Source: Alistipes sp.
Lineage (GTDB): Bacteria; Bacteroidota; Bacteroidia; Bacteroidales; Rikenellaceae
DNA: 23,909 nucleotides
NCBI GenBank assembly: GCA_019422485.1
Contig: JAHZDG010000001.1
Span: 114,699-138,607, forward strand
Direction: 5' to 3'
Shown here: positions 8,093 through 16,391 of the stretch, one piece after another
Layout: every line of letters starts with the position of its first letter
Position numbering within the stretch: position 1 is the stretch's first letter
The notes under the pieces: model-generated
Databases searched by the model: none
Seen by the model: the letters and a program-made list of their open reading frames with translations, nothing else
What the model was told of the DNA's origin: nothing
Position numbers and translations under genes: made by a program

Positions 8093-8824
8093 ATGCGCCC
8101 AACCTCTACGATTCAACAAGCTCTTGTCATCGGAGCCTCTTCGGGCATCGGTCTCGAAACGGCCCGACAACTGACAGCCCGCGGTTGCCGAGTGGCCATT
8201 ACCGGACGCCGGGCCGACCGACTGAATGCCTTGCAGGCGGAAGATCCCGAACATTACCTGGCCGTTCCGTTCGACTTGACCGCAGCGGAAGCACCGGAAT
8301 ATCTGGAATCCGCCGTACAACAACTGGGGAAAGTCGATCTGATCGTGCTGTGCTCCGGAACCGGCGACTTCAATCCGGAACTCGATTACCGCATCGAAGC
8401 CCAAACCAACCTCCTCAACATCGACGCCTTCACCCGCACGGCCGACTGGAGTTATCGCACCCTGAAAAACCAGGGAGGCGGTCATTTTGTCGCTGTCACT
8501 TCGGTCATGGGGCTACGGGGTAGCGGGGCCGCTCCGGCCTATGCCGCCTCGAAAGCCTACCAGATCAACTATCTGCAGGGACTTCAACAACGGGCCGCCC
8601 ATGAAACGGTATCACTGCATATTACCGACATTCGCCCCGGTTCGGTCCAAACCGACATGATGAAGGGCGAGGGTCACTTCTGGATCACCTCACCCCAAGA
8701 GGCAGCCCGTTATATCCTGCGTGCCGTCGACCGCAGGAAACCCGTTCAATACGTTTCACCCCGCTGGCGCCTGATCGGACTGTTGCTGCAAAACCTGCCC
8801 GGCTGGCTCCATCGGAAAATGTAA
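8093..8824 (+). CDS. Short-chain dehydrogenase/reductase (SDR) family oxidoreductase
   Basis: A 243-residue classical SDR. The cofactor loop is GASSGIG (14-20), and GRRADR at 38-43 suggests NADP(H) preference. The catalytic Ser137, Tyr150 and Lys154 are in place (YAASK), and DIRPGSVQTDM follows as in active members. The usual NNAG turn is replaced by CSGTG at 87-91. The C-terminus is basic and hydrophobic (WRLIGLLLQNLPGWLHRKM), which may attach it to the membrane, as in some YqjQ-like or DltE-like SDRs. The substrate cannot be read from sequence. It stands between the FAH gene and maf in the same direction. Confidence 0.85.
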   Translation: MRPTSTIQQALVIGASSGIGLETARQLTARGCRVAITGRRADRLNALQAEDPEHYLAVPFDLTAAEAPEYLESAVQQLGKVDLIVLCSGTGDFNPELDYRIEAQTNLLNIDAFTRTADWSYRTLKNQGGGHFVAVTSVMGLRGSGAAPAYAASKAYQINYLQGLQQRAAHETVSLHITDIRPGSVQTDMMKGEGHFWITSPQEAARYILRAVDRRKPVQYVSPRWRLIGLLLQNLPGWLHRKM

Positions 8825-8855
8825 CGGAATATTTCACCGCATTCATTCCATCGCC

Positions 8856-9452
8856 ATGTTACTGCACGAAAAACTCAAAGATTACCGCTTGATTCTGGCC
8901 AGCCGCTCCCCCCGCCGACAACAACTGCTCCGCGACTGCGGGCTGGAATACACGCTGGCCGACCCATACGAAGTCGAAGAGATTTATCCCGCAACGCTGC
9001 CGTGTGATCAGGTACCGGTTTACCTCTCCCGTCTCAAATCCGAAGCCTATCCCACCCCATTGAACGACCGCGACATTCTGATCACGGCCGACACGGTGGT
9101 GATCCTCGACCGCGACATTCTGGGCAAACCCCACAACCGCGAAGAGGCTCTCTCCATGCTGGAACGACTCAGCGGCCGCAGTCACCGGGTCGTCACAGGG
9201 GTCACCTTGCGCACCCGCGATCGCATTTTTTCGTTCGACGCCCACAGTGAAGTTCGATTCGCCCCGCTCTCCCGGGAAGCGATCACCTACTACATCGACC
9301 AATACAAACCCTTCGACAAAGCCGGCTCATACGGCATCCAGGAATGGATCGGTTACGTCGGGATCGAAGGCATTCAGGGCTCGTTCTATAACGTCATGGG
9401 CCTACCCATTCAAAAATTGTATGACCAATTAAACCGTTTTATAGAAGCATGA
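8856..9452 (+). CDS. maf: Maf family nucleoside-triphosphate pyrophosphatase
   Basis: A 198-residue Maf/HAM1-like protein. It shows ILASRSPRRQQLL near the N-terminus, LITADTVVILD with the catalytic Asp region, the GKPHNREEALSML helix, the SGRSHRVVTGVTL strand, and AGSYGIQEWIGYVGIEGIQGSFYNVMGLP at the end. Family members hydrolyse dTTP, UTP or modified pyrimidine nucleotides to monophosphates and are linked to cell-division arrest and nucleotide-pool cleaning. Its last four bases, ATGA at 9449-9452, contain the start of the S46 peptidase gene, so translation of the two is probably coupled. Confidence 0.92.
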   Translation: MLLHEKLKDYRLILASRSPRRQQLLRDCGLEYTLADPYEVEEIYPATLPCDQVPVYLSRLKSEAYPTPLNDRDILITADTVVILDRDILGKPHNREEALSMLERLSGRSHRVVTGVTLRTRDRIFSFDAHSEVRFAPLSREAITYYIDQYKPFDKAGSYGIQEWIGYVGIEGIQGSFYNVMGLPIQKLYDQLNRFIEA

Positions 9453-11548
9453 AAAAAATCGTCACCCTGCTTTGCGCGGCCCTGATGTTCGCGGGAGGCA
9501 GCCTCCGTGCCGACGAAGGGATGTGGATTCCTTCGCTGATCGGCACCCGTATCAAAGACATGAAATCCAAAGGTTTCAAGCTGAAGGCCGAAGACCTTTA
9601 CAGCATCAACCAAGCCTCGCTGAAAGACGCCGTTGTACTGTTCGGCGGAGGCTGTACCGGAGAAGTGATCTCCGACGAAGGGCTGATGCTCACCAACTAC
9701 CACTGCGGCTATTACTTCATCGGATCCCACAGCACCGTTGAACAGGATTACCTGACCAACGGTTTCTGGGCCATGAACCGTTCCGAAGAGTTGCCCAATC
9801 CGGGTCTCAACGTCAAGTTCCTGATCCGCATGGATGAAGTGACCGATCAGGTTTTGGAAGGGGTCACCGACCAGATGCCCCAGGCCGAACGCGACAGCCT
9901 GATCCGCCTGCACAGCCAGCAACTCACCCAAAAGGCCACGGCCGGCACCCACTACGAAGCGTCGGTCGAACCGTTCTACTACGGCAACCAATATTTTCTG
10001 TTCCTGTACGAAAAATTCACCGACATCCGGCTGGTAGCCGCCCCTCCCTCCTCGATCGGTAAATTCGGGGGCGACACCGACAACTGGATCTGGCCGCGCC
10101 ACACCGGAGACTTTGCCGTGTTCCGCATCTATGCCAACGCCCAGAACCAACCGGCCGACTATTCGCCCGACAACGTACCCTATCGCCCCCGCAAATCGCT
10201 GGCTATCTCGACCCAGGGACTTAAAGAAGGCGACTTCACCTTGGTATACGGGAACCCCGGCCGCACCCAACAATACGTAGTGTCCGATGCCATCGACTAT
10301 ACCCTCAACCACGGGAATCCCGACAAAATCCGTCTACGCACCAAACGGCTCGACATCATGAATGCCGAACAGGCCAAAAGCCCGGCGGTCCGTATTGCCT
10401 ATGCCGCCAAAAACGCCCGCATTGCCAATCCCTGGAAAAAATGGCAGGGTGAAAGCAAAGGTCTGGCTCGGTTGGGCACCCTGGAGAAGAAGAAAGCGCT
10501 CGAAGCCGAATTTACCCAATGGGCGGCCGACAAACCGGCTTACCGCGATTTGCTGCCTCAGTTCCATAAGCTTTATGCCGAATTGGCACCCTATGCCTAT
10601 GCCCGCGACTATTATCAGGAAGTATACGAAGCGATCGAACTGACGGCCTTTGCGACCGGAGCCTCCAAAAATGTCTTTAAAGAAAATGCCGCCCGAGCCG
10701 CTGACGGTTATTTCAAGAACTACAGCCGCGCGATCGACATCCAGACGGCCAAAGCCCTGCTGAGAGAGTACGAAGAAAACGTTCCTCAGGAGTGGAAGCC
10801 GGACTACTTCCGTGAAGCCGTACAAAAAGCCGGCAGCGTAGAGGCCTTTGTGGATACGCTCTTCAATCAAAGCTACTTCTCCTCGCCGGAGAATTACGCC
10901 AAGCTGATGGCTCTTGATTCAGCAGGTCGGGCTGCCGCACTCAAGACCGATCCGGCCCTGCAGATGTCGGCCGCTTTCACCGACTATTATAAAACCCGCA
11001 TCGCACCTCGTTACCGTCAGCTCAACGCACAAATCAACCAACTCTACCGTCCCTACATGCGTGCCCTGATGGAGATGCAACCCAACAAAACGTTCTTCCC
11101 TGACGCCAACCTGACCCTCCGGGTATCATACGGTCAGATCGAAGGCTACAAACCCGTAGACGCGGTCTATTACGAGCCATTCTCCACTCTGGAAGGAATC
11201 ATGGAAAAGGATAATCCTGAAATCTACGATTACAACATTCCCCAAACCTTGCGCGATCTGTATGCCTCGAAAGAGTACGGCCGCTGGAATGTCAACGGGA
11301 CGGTTCCAGTCGGATTCATTGCCACCAACCACACCACGGGAGGCAATTCGGGCAGTCCGGTTCTCAACGCCCGGGGCGAGCTGATCGGGATCAACTTTGA
11401 CCGCACCTGGGAAACGACCATGAGCGATTATGAATTCGACCCGGTCAAATGCCGCAACATTATCGTAGACATCCGCTACGTTCTGTTCGTCATCGACCGC
11501 ATCGGCCACGCCGGATACCTGCTCGACGAAATGAACATCGTCGAATAA
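9449..11548 (+). CDS. S46 family dipeptidyl-peptidase, predicted DPP11 type (Asp/Glu at P1)
   Basis: A 699-residue exported serine exopeptidase that removes dipeptides from oligopeptide N-termini in the periplasm. A signal peptide covers about residues 1-21, leaving a mature N-terminus near ADEGMW as in characterised S46 enzymes. The triad is visible: His85 in TNYHCGY, Asp221 in PRHTGDF and Ser634 in GGNSGSPV. The residue 18 places after the serine, which sets P1 specificity in the family (Arg in DPP11, Gly in DPP7), is Arg652 in GINFDRTWE. This indicates cleavage after acidic residues. A helical domain sits between about 300 and 560. It overlaps maf by 4 bases and ends the operon just before a strong terminator. 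DPP7-like specificity remains possible if other pocket residues differ. Confidence 0.93.
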   Translation: MKKIVTLLCAALMFAGGSLRADEGMWIPSLIGTRIKDMKSKGFKLKAEDLYSINQASLKDAVVLFGGGCTGEVISDEGLMLTNYHCGYYFIGSHSTVEQDYLTNGFWAMNRSEELPNPGLNVKFLIRMDEVTDQVLEGVTDQMPQAERDSLIRLHSQQLTQKATAGTHYEASVEPFYYGNQYFLFLYEKFTDIRLVAAPPSSIGKFGGDTDNWIWPRHTGDFAVFRIYANAQNQPADYSPDNVPYRPRKSLAISTQGLKEGDFTLVYGNPGRTQQYVVSDAIDYTLNHGNPDKIRLRTKRLDIMNAEQAKSPAVRIAYAAKNARIANPWKKWQGESKGLARLGTLEKKKALEAEFTQWAADKPAYRDLLPQFHKLYAELAPYAYARDYYQEVYEAIELTAFATGASKNVFKENAARAADGYFKNYSRAIDIQTAKALLREYEENVPQEWKPDYFREAVQKAGSVEAFVDTLFNQSYFSSPENYAKLMALDSAGRAAALKTDPALQMSAAFTDYYKTRIAPRYRQLNAQINQLYRPYMRALMEMQPNKTFFPDANLTLRVSYGQIEGYKPVDAVYYEPFSTLEGIMEKDNPEIYDYNIPQTLRDLYASKEYGRWNVNGTVPVGFIATNHTTGGNSGSPVLNARGELIGINFDRTWETTMSDYEFDPVKCRNIIVDIRYVLFVIDRIGHAGYLLDEMNIVE

Positions 11549-11569
11549 TCACTCTCTCCGATCAAACAC

Positions 11570-11607
11570 AAACGGGGAATCGCCTCTGTGCAGGCGATTC
11601 CCCGTTT
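11570..11607 (+). terminator. Intrinsic terminator after the S46 peptidase operon
   Basis: A perfect 15-bp stem (11570-11584 with 11593-11607, arms beginning AAACGGGGAATCGCC) with an 8-base loop, followed on the plus strand by TTTCTTATTC. It lies 22 bases after the peptidase stop. Confidence 0.9.
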
Positions 11608-11721
11608 CTTATTCACTTAAACCGAACATCCTATTTTTCTCTCATCATCCTTTTCCCTGTATCCAAACCCATTCCACAGCGTCGTCCCGAGCAATCACGA
11701 TCGGTTACACCACCACACAAA

Positions 11722-11755
11722 AAAACGGCGACAGACACATCGGTCCGTCGCCGTT
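11722..11755 (-). terminator. Intrinsic terminator after htpG
   Basis: A 10-bp stem of AAACGGCGAC (11722-11731) with GTCGCCGTTT (11746-11755), plus a 3-bp inner GAC/GTC pairing. Seven A bases at 11718-11724 give a seven-T tract on the minus strand, so it works for leftward transcripts. It is about 48 bases past the htpG stop. Confidence 0.85.
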
Positions 11756-11802
11756 TCAGTTGAAGGTCCGAAGACCCCTTACTTACAGGCATTCACAAAC
11801 TT

Positions 11803-13869
11803 CTATTTACTTTTATTGGTACCGATCAGATCCACACTGCGGCGGATAAACCGGGTCAACTCTTCGCCTTTCAACATACCGTTCGCCAGCAAGGCCAGGT
11901 CGACCAACTGTTTAACCAGTTTGTTTTCCTTACCCAACTCGCCCAGACGATCCGTCCGCTGATGACGCAAATCATCGACTTTCTTGTTCAGATCGTCTCG
12001 TTTGTCTTTTTCTTCGGTCGTCAGATCTTCTTCCTTCTTATCCTTGATCAAATCATGCAGGCTGTTCTGTTCCGAAACGGCCGCATCGATCTTCTTGTTG
12101 ATCTTATCCAGATCTTCGCCATAGCCTTTTTCCACTTCATCCAGGATTTCAGCCACCATCGGATGGTTCCCATTGACCACGACATTGAAGCTATCCGGCA
12201 TCTGACCATAGAAAGGCATACCGCCGCCCATGGCAGCCATATCTTTCATACGACGCATGAACTCATTCTGCGTAATGAGTACCGGCACCTGATCTTCCGC
12301 CATCGGTTCGAACACCAGGTTGTAATGAGCCTTTTCCTGAACCGGCAGTTGGGCTTCGAAAACCGGCCGCAGAATATCCTGCTGCTGCGTACTGAGGGCC
12401 ATGTGGATCGGTTCCGCTTTCTGAATCAAGCGGTCGATCACATCGGCATCCACCCGAGTGAATCGCAATTGCTGATTCTTGTTTTCCACCCAACCTACGA
12501 AGTGGTTGTCCAGCGGGCCGTTCAGTTCCAGCACATCGTACCCTTTTTCCCGAGCCGCTTCGATAAAACTGTATTGGCCTTCCTTGTCGGAGGTATACAG
12601 ATAGATCGTATTCCCATCTTTGTCGGTCTGGTTTTCCTTCACCAGTTTGCTGTATTCGTCCAGCGTGAAATATTTGCCTTCGATGTTCTTCAGCAAAACG
12701 AAATCGGCTGCCTTTTCCGCAAATTTTTCGTCGGTGATGATCCCGTATTCGATAAAGATCTTCAGGTTATCCCACTTGCTTTCATATTCCGAACGCTGCT
12801 GTTTGAAAATATCGTTCAATCGTTCGGCCACCTTACGGGTAATGTAGCTCGAAATTTTCTTGACATTCGAGTCGCTCTGCAGGTAGCTACGCGATACGTT
12901 CAACGGAATATCCGGCGAGTCGATCACCCCGTGCAACAGCGTCAGGAACTCGGGCACGATCCCTTCCACCGAATCGGTAACGAAAACCTGGTTCGAATAG
13001 AGCTGGATCTTGTTTTTCTGGATCTCGAAGTTGTTGTGAATCTTCGGGAAGTAGAGAATCCCCGTCAGGTTGAACGGATAGTCGATATTCAGGTGGATAT
13101 AGAACAGCGGATCTTCGCCCATCGGATAGAGTTTGTGGTAGAATTCCACATACTGTTCATGGGTGATTTCCGACGGTTTGCGGGTCCACAGCGGCTCGGT
13201 ATCGTTGATGATATCGTCCTGATCGGTATCTACGTATTTACCGTCTTTCCATTCCTGCTTTTTCCCGAATGCAATGGGTACCGGCAAGAATCGACAATAC
13301 TTATTCAGGATGCCGCGAATCCGGTCTTTTTCGGCAAATTCCTTGCAATCTTCACTCAGATGCAGGATAATATCCGTTCCCCGTTCACGGGTTTCCGAGG
13401 CCTCTTCCAGCGAATATTCCGGGGTGCCGTCACAACTCCATTTCATGGTTTTGGAGCCTTCGCGATACGAGCGGGTGACGATTTCCACCTTATCGGAAAC
13501 CATAAAGGCCGAATAGAACCCCAGCCCGAAATGACCGATGATCGACTGATTCTGGTATTTGGCCAGGAACTCTTCGGCGCCCGAGAAGGCGATCTGGTTG
13601 ATGTATTTGTCGATTTCTTCGGCGGTCATCCCGATCCCCGCATCGGAAATGGTCAGGGTACGGGTTTCCGGATCGAGTTTCACCCGGATGGTCAGATCGC
13701 CCAATTCGCCGTTAAACTCGTTTTTCGAAGCGAGCGTAGAGATTTTGCGGGTCGCATCCACGGCATTGGCCACCAATTCACGCAAGAAAATTTCATGATC
13801 AGAATAGAGAAATTTCTTGATAATCGGGAAGATGTTCTCGGTAGTTACACCTATTTTTCCGTTTTGCAT
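11803..13869 (-). CDS. htpG: Molecular chaperone HtpG (Hsp90)
   Basis: A 688-residue cytosolic Hsp90, an ATP-driven homodimeric chaperone. The N-terminal GHKL ATPase domain carries FLRELVANAVDA (Glu and Asn of the nucleotide site), DAGIGM and GHFGLGFYSAFMV. The middle domain includes GIVPEFLTLLHGVIDSPDIPLNVSRSYLQ with the conserved catalytic-loop arginine. The C-terminal dimerisation domain has a charged helix rich in Lys, Asp and Glu near 600-655. This is somewhat longer than the E. coli protein (about 624) but matches Bacteroidales versions. It stands alone between its own promoter and terminator. The start MQNGKIGVTTENIF is the usual one. Confidence 0.97.
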   Translation of the reverse strand: MQNGKIGVTTENIFPIIKKFLYSDHEIFLRELVANAVDATRKISTLASKNEFNGELGDLTIRVKLDPETRTLTISDAGIGMTAEEIDKYINQIAFSGAEEFLAKYQNQSIIGHFGLGFYSAFMVSDKVEIVTRSYREGSKTMKWSCDGTPEYSLEEASETRERGTDIILHLSEDCKEFAEKDRIRGILNKYCRFLPVPIAFGKKQEWKDGKYVDTDQDDIINDTEPLWTRKPSEITHEQYVEFYHKLYPMGEDPLFYIHLNIDYPFNLTGILYFPKIHNNFEIQKNKIQLYSNQVFVTDSVEGIVPEFLTLLHGVIDSPDIPLNVSRSYLQSDSNVKKISSYITRKVAERLNDIFKQQRSEYESKWDNLKIFIEYGIITDEKFAEKAADFVLLKNIEGKYFTLDEYSKLVKENQTDKDGNTIYLYTSDKEGQYSFIEAAREKGYDVLELNGPLDNHFVGWVENKNQQLRFTRVDADVIDRLIQKAEPIHMALSTQQQDILRPVFEAQLPVQEKAHYNLVFEPMAEDQVPVLITQNEFMRRMKDMAAMGGGMPFYGQMPDSFNVVVNGNHPMVAEILDEVEKGYGEDLDKINKKIDAAVSEQNSLHDLIKDKKEEDLTTEEKDKRDDLNKKVDDLRHQRTDRLGELGKENKLVKQLVDLALLANGMLKGEELTRFIRRSVDLIGTNKSK

Positions 13870-13941
13870 GGTTGTGTGTTTTTATACTGTTTTCTAATTG
13901 ATTCTTCGTGTCGCGTCCTTTTCGGGACATAGCCCTTTTAA

Positions 13942-13973
13942 CAAAACGTATGCCACCCGATAAATCCTGCCAA
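13942..13973 (-). promoter_or_regulatory. Possible htpG promoter
   Basis: On the minus strand TTG (13973-13971) is followed after 20 bases by TACGTTTTG (13950-13942), close to the Bacteroidota -33/-7 pattern but with one extra T in the -7 box. The leader would be roughly 65 bases. No CIRCE-like heat-shock inverted repeat was seen. Confidence 0.4.
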
Positions 13974-13987
13974 TTTGACAGAAACAA

Positions 13988-14026
13988 GGCTCCGGGAGAA
14001 CTGTCAATGACAGCCTCACCAGAGCC
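13988..14026 (-). terminator. Probable terminator of the HAD phosphatase gene
   Basis: On the minus strand an extended, interrupted hairpin: GGCTC pairs with GAGCC at the base, then GG/CC, GAG/CTC and CTGTC/GACAG around an ATT loop, followed by TTGTTTCTG. It lies 30 bases past the HAD stop and directly before the htpG promoter region. Confidence 0.6.
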
Positions 14027-14055
14027 TCGCCTATTCGATTCCTCCGTTCCGGGTA

Positions 14056-14703
14056 CTAACCCAGCGCCATCACGGCTTCGGGGGTCAACTGCGTAAAATC
14101 ATCCACAATCAGATCATAGTCCGGAATGCGTTCCCGCGGGAAGGTCGTTGCCAAAGCCACCACCCGCATACCGGCGGCCCGAGCGGCCCGAATCCCCACC
14201 GGAGCGTCTTCACACACGACACATTCCTGTGGTTTGAGCCCCAAAAGCTGAGCCGCCAACAAATAGACCTCCGGATCGGGTTTGCCTCGGGTAATCATAT
14301 CCCCGTTGGCGATGGCATTGAAATATTCGCTGATGCCGCAACGGGTCAATACGAAGTTCACATTGTTCGATCCGCCCGATGAGCCGACCGAAACTTTCAA
14401 GCCCTGCCGTCTAATCCCCGCCAGAAAATCGACCAAGCCGGCCGTCGGAGCGATCGACTCTTCGAACAGTTGCCGATACAGCGCTTCCTTTTCCTGCGAA
14501 AGCCGTTCCAGATCGAAACGTTCCAACAATTCGGGAGCCTGTCCCTGGAAGATCAAATCGTTGGTCATCCCGAAACAGGGCATAAACTTCTCGCGGTCAA
14601 AAGCCAACCCATATTTGGTAAACAAGCGTCTGAACGCCTCGATATGCACGTCGCTGTTGTCCACCAGCACCCCGTCCATATCAAAAATGACTCCTTTAAT
14701 CAT
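14056..14703 (-). CDS. HAD superfamily hydrolase, beta-phosphoglucomutase/phosphatase-like
   Basis: A 215-residue HAD protein of subfamily I with an alpha-helical cap. Motif I is FDMDGVLVDN (nucleophile Asp8, acid-base Asp10), motif II is in KVSVGSSGGSNN, the motif III lysine is in GKPDPEVY, and motif IV is CVVCEDAPVGIRAARAAGM. These features fit sugar-phosphate phosphatases or beta-phosphoglucomutase relatives; the exact substrate is not readable. The open frame reaches a TTG at 14715, but ATG 14703 puts MIKGVIFDMDG at the N-terminus as is normal, and only that start fits the promoter at 14723-14730. It is transcribed alone, divergently from rex. Confidence 0.85.
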   Translation of the reverse strand: MIKGVIFDMDGVLVDNSDVHIEAFRRLFTKYGLAFDREKFMPCFGMTNDLIFQGQAPELLERFDLERLSQEKEALYRQLFEESIAPTAGLVDFLAGIRRQGLKVSVGSSGGSNNVNFVLTRCGISEYFNAIANGDMITRGKPDPEVYLLAAQLLGLKPQECVVCEDAPVGIRAARAAGMRVVALATTFPRERIPDYDLIVDDFTQLTPEAVMALG

Positions 14704-14722
14704 ATCTCTATCCAATTTGGCG

Positions 14723-14730
14723 CAAAGATA
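14723..14730 (-). promoter_or_regulatory. Putative promoter -7 box of the HAD gene
   Basis: On the minus strand TATCTTTG, 19 bases before the ATG at 14703, implying a leader of only about 12 bases. The -33 place reads TTTCC, as in the rlmD promoter. Confidence 0.6.
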
Positions 14731-14871
14731 CGATTTCCCGACAAACCGGGAAACGTTCCGGAATTTTCACCTCCCGCTTCTTTCCCAATTTTCCATGGCA
14801 CCTTCCGAGCCGACCCTCCGTTTATCAGCGAGAAACCCTCCGTTCACGCTGGCCGATCCGGCCGAAAATGT

Positions 14872-14879
14872 TATCTTTG
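14872..14879 (+). promoter_or_regulatory. Putative promoter -7 box of rex
   Basis: TATCTTTG ends 21 bases before the rex ATG at 14901. No good TTG is found at the -33 place (14849-14853 reads CTGGC). Confidence 0.55.
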
Positions 14880-14900
14880 TCCCCAGAAAGTCATCCTGTC

Positions 14901-15530
14901 ATGAGCATTCCCGAAAAAACCATCGAACGCCTGAGCGAATATCGCCGCACCCTGCTGGCCTCGCATGCCCAGGGAATCACCCATATATTTTCCCACGTGC
15001 TGGCCGGCATCCATGGCATCACGGCCGTACAGGTACGACGCGACCTGATGTTGATCGGCTTCTCGAGCGACACCAAAAAGGGTTACGACGTAGAAGTGCT
15101 CATCGACTTCATCAGCCAGATCCTCGACGCCCGCAATGTGGTCAACATCGGGGTGATCGGCATGGGAAATCTGGGACAGGCCCTGACCAAATACTTCAAC
15201 GGCCAACGCTCCAAACTACGGATCGTAGCCGCATTCGACGTCGATCCGGCCAAGGTCGACCACCGCATCGACGACATCCCGTGTTATGACATGGCGCGTT
15301 TCGAAGAGCAGGTCGATGAGCTGGACATCAAGATTGTCATTCTCTCCAGCCCGGCATCCATCGCCTCGGAGCTGGTCGTTCCGATCATCAACGCCGGTAT
15401 CAAAGGGGTGCTCAACTTCACCTCCATGCCGTTGAACTTTCCGAAAGGGATCGTCGTCGAAAATTACGACATCACCACCGTTTTGGAAAAAGTAGCCTAT
15501 TTCGTCAAGGAAGCCGAAGAGAACAACTGA
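14901..15530 (+). CDS. rex: Redox-sensing transcriptional repressor Rex
   Basis: A 209-residue Rex: an N-terminal winged-helix DNA-binding domain (about 5-75, with GITAVQVRRDL) and a Rossmann NAD(H)-binding domain starting GVIGMGNLGQAL (84-95). The C-terminal stretch TSMPLNFPKGIVVENYDITTVLEKVAYFV is the family's domain-swapped dimer helix. Rex represses fermentation and respiration genes when NADH/NAD is low and leaves DNA when NADH binds. The frame is open 11 codons further up, but ATG 14901 (MSIPEKTIERLSEYRR) fits homologues and the promoter. No Rex operator (TTGTGAA-N4-TTCACAA type) was noticed nearby. The ribF-like gene starts 1 base after its stop. Confidence 0.93.
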   Translation: MSIPEKTIERLSEYRRTLLASHAQGITHIFSHVLAGIHGITAVQVRRDLMLIGFSSDTKKGYDVEVLIDFISQILDARNVVNIGVIGMGNLGQALTKYFNGQRSKLRIVAAFDVDPAKVDHRIDDIPCYDMARFEEQVDELDIKIVILSSPASIASELVVPIINAGIKGVLNFTSMPLNFPKGIVVENYDITTVLEKVAYFVKEAEENN

Positions 15531-15531
15531 T

Positions 15532-16305
15532 ATGAGGGTATTCGAAGGATTCGATCACAGCGGTGAGATTATTCGACCGGTAGCCACCATCGGTTCTTAT
15601 GATGGGGTGCATGTAGGTCACCGGCAAATTTTGTCGCTTTTGCAACAAACCGCAGCCCAACGCAACGGTGAAACCACGCTGATCACATTCCACCCTCACC
15701 CCCGACAGGTTCTCCACCCTGATGAACCACTTTTCCTGCTCAACACGCTTTCCGAAAAGCTGGAACTGCTGGACTCGCTGGGGATCGACAACGTCATTTT
15801 GGTTCCGTTCACCTTAGCCTTCAGCCGTATTTCGGCCAGTGATTTTGTCCGTCAGTACCTGGTCGGTCAACTGCATGTCGATACCCTGATCGTCGGCTAC
15901 AATCACCACCTGGGCCATGACCAAGCCGGCAACAGCACCACTTTGCGCCAATGGGGAGCCCAGGAAGGCTTCCGGGTCGAAGAGATGCCCCGCCAATTGG
16001 TCGGACAGGAAAAAGTCAGCTCCACGATCGTGCGCGGACAAATCGCCCAAGGCAACCTGGCGCAAGCCGCCCAATACCTGGGAAGCCCTTATGGGCTGCA
16101 CGGCGTATTGCAGGGGGATTGTCTGACAGAAGTCGATCCGATCAAACTGTTACCTCCTCCGGGCCAGTATCCGATTCAATGGACAACGGCCTCCGAGCCG
16201 ACACCTGTATCCGATACGCTGATCGTCGAAGAACATCGGCAATTACGCCTGCAAAACCCGTCCATTCATCCGGAAGCACTCCCCATCGAGGTAAAATTTC
16301 AGTAA
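15532..16305 (+). CDS. ribF: RibF-like FAD synthetase with shortened, probably inactive riboflavin kinase half
   Basis: A 257-residue protein; bifunctional RibF is usually about 305-315. The FMN adenylyltransferase half is intact: GSYDGVHVGHR (21-31), TFHPHPRQVL (52-61), YNHHLGHDQAGN (123-134) and SSTIVRGQIAQGN (163-175), so FMN to FAD conversion is likely. The kinase half begins normally (YGLHGVLQGD) but the PTAN motif that binds MgATP is missing. Only about 65 residues follow, with a KLLPPPGQYPI remnant of the KLLPxxGVY strand and no GxxNxGxxPT motif or catalytic Glu context. Riboflavin kinase activity may be lost or supplied elsewhere. The reading frame looks intact at both ends, and the stop is followed by guaB 86 bases later. 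Confidence 0.85.
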   Translation: MRVFEGFDHSGEIIRPVATIGSYDGVHVGHRQILSLLQQTAAQRNGETTLITFHPHPRQVLHPDEPLFLLNTLSEKLELLDSLGIDNVILVPFTLAFSRISASDFVRQYLVGQLHVDTLIVGYNHHLGHDQAGNSTTLRQWGAQEGFRVEEMPRQLVGQEKVSSTIVRGQIAQGNLAQAAQYLGSPYGLHGVLQGDCLTEVDPIKLLPPPGQYPIQWTTASEPTPVSDTLIVEEHRQLRLQNPSIHPEALPIEVKFQ

Positions 16306-16343
16306 AAACCCTTTCTCTTCTATAAAAATTAGGAAATTTATTG

Positions 16344-16351
16344 TAATTTTG
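16344..16351 (+). promoter_or_regulatory. Putative promoter -7 box of guaB
   Basis: TAATTTTG in the AT-rich spacer matches TANNTTTG; it ends 40 bases before the guaB ATG. No clear TTG lies 19-21 bases upstream. Confidence 0.45.
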
Positions 16352-16391
16352 CCCAAATTTATACATTACCCCACCTTAAAAACTTCCTACC

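Noticed and set aside
11611..11717. Possible feature between the two terminators
   Set aside because: No frame, repeat or promoter word stood out; it seems to be plain spacer.
11962..13932. A 656-codon open frame antisense to htpG, and similar long frames opposite rlmD (3196-4707) and lpxB/FAH (6152-7765)
   Set aside because: They mirror the codon bias of the real genes, show no known motifs, and lack their own promoters or terminators.
13942..13955. TTGTTAA-like half site near the htpG promoter as a Rex operator
   Set aside because: Only one half of the palindrome is present, so it does not meet the Rex operator pattern.
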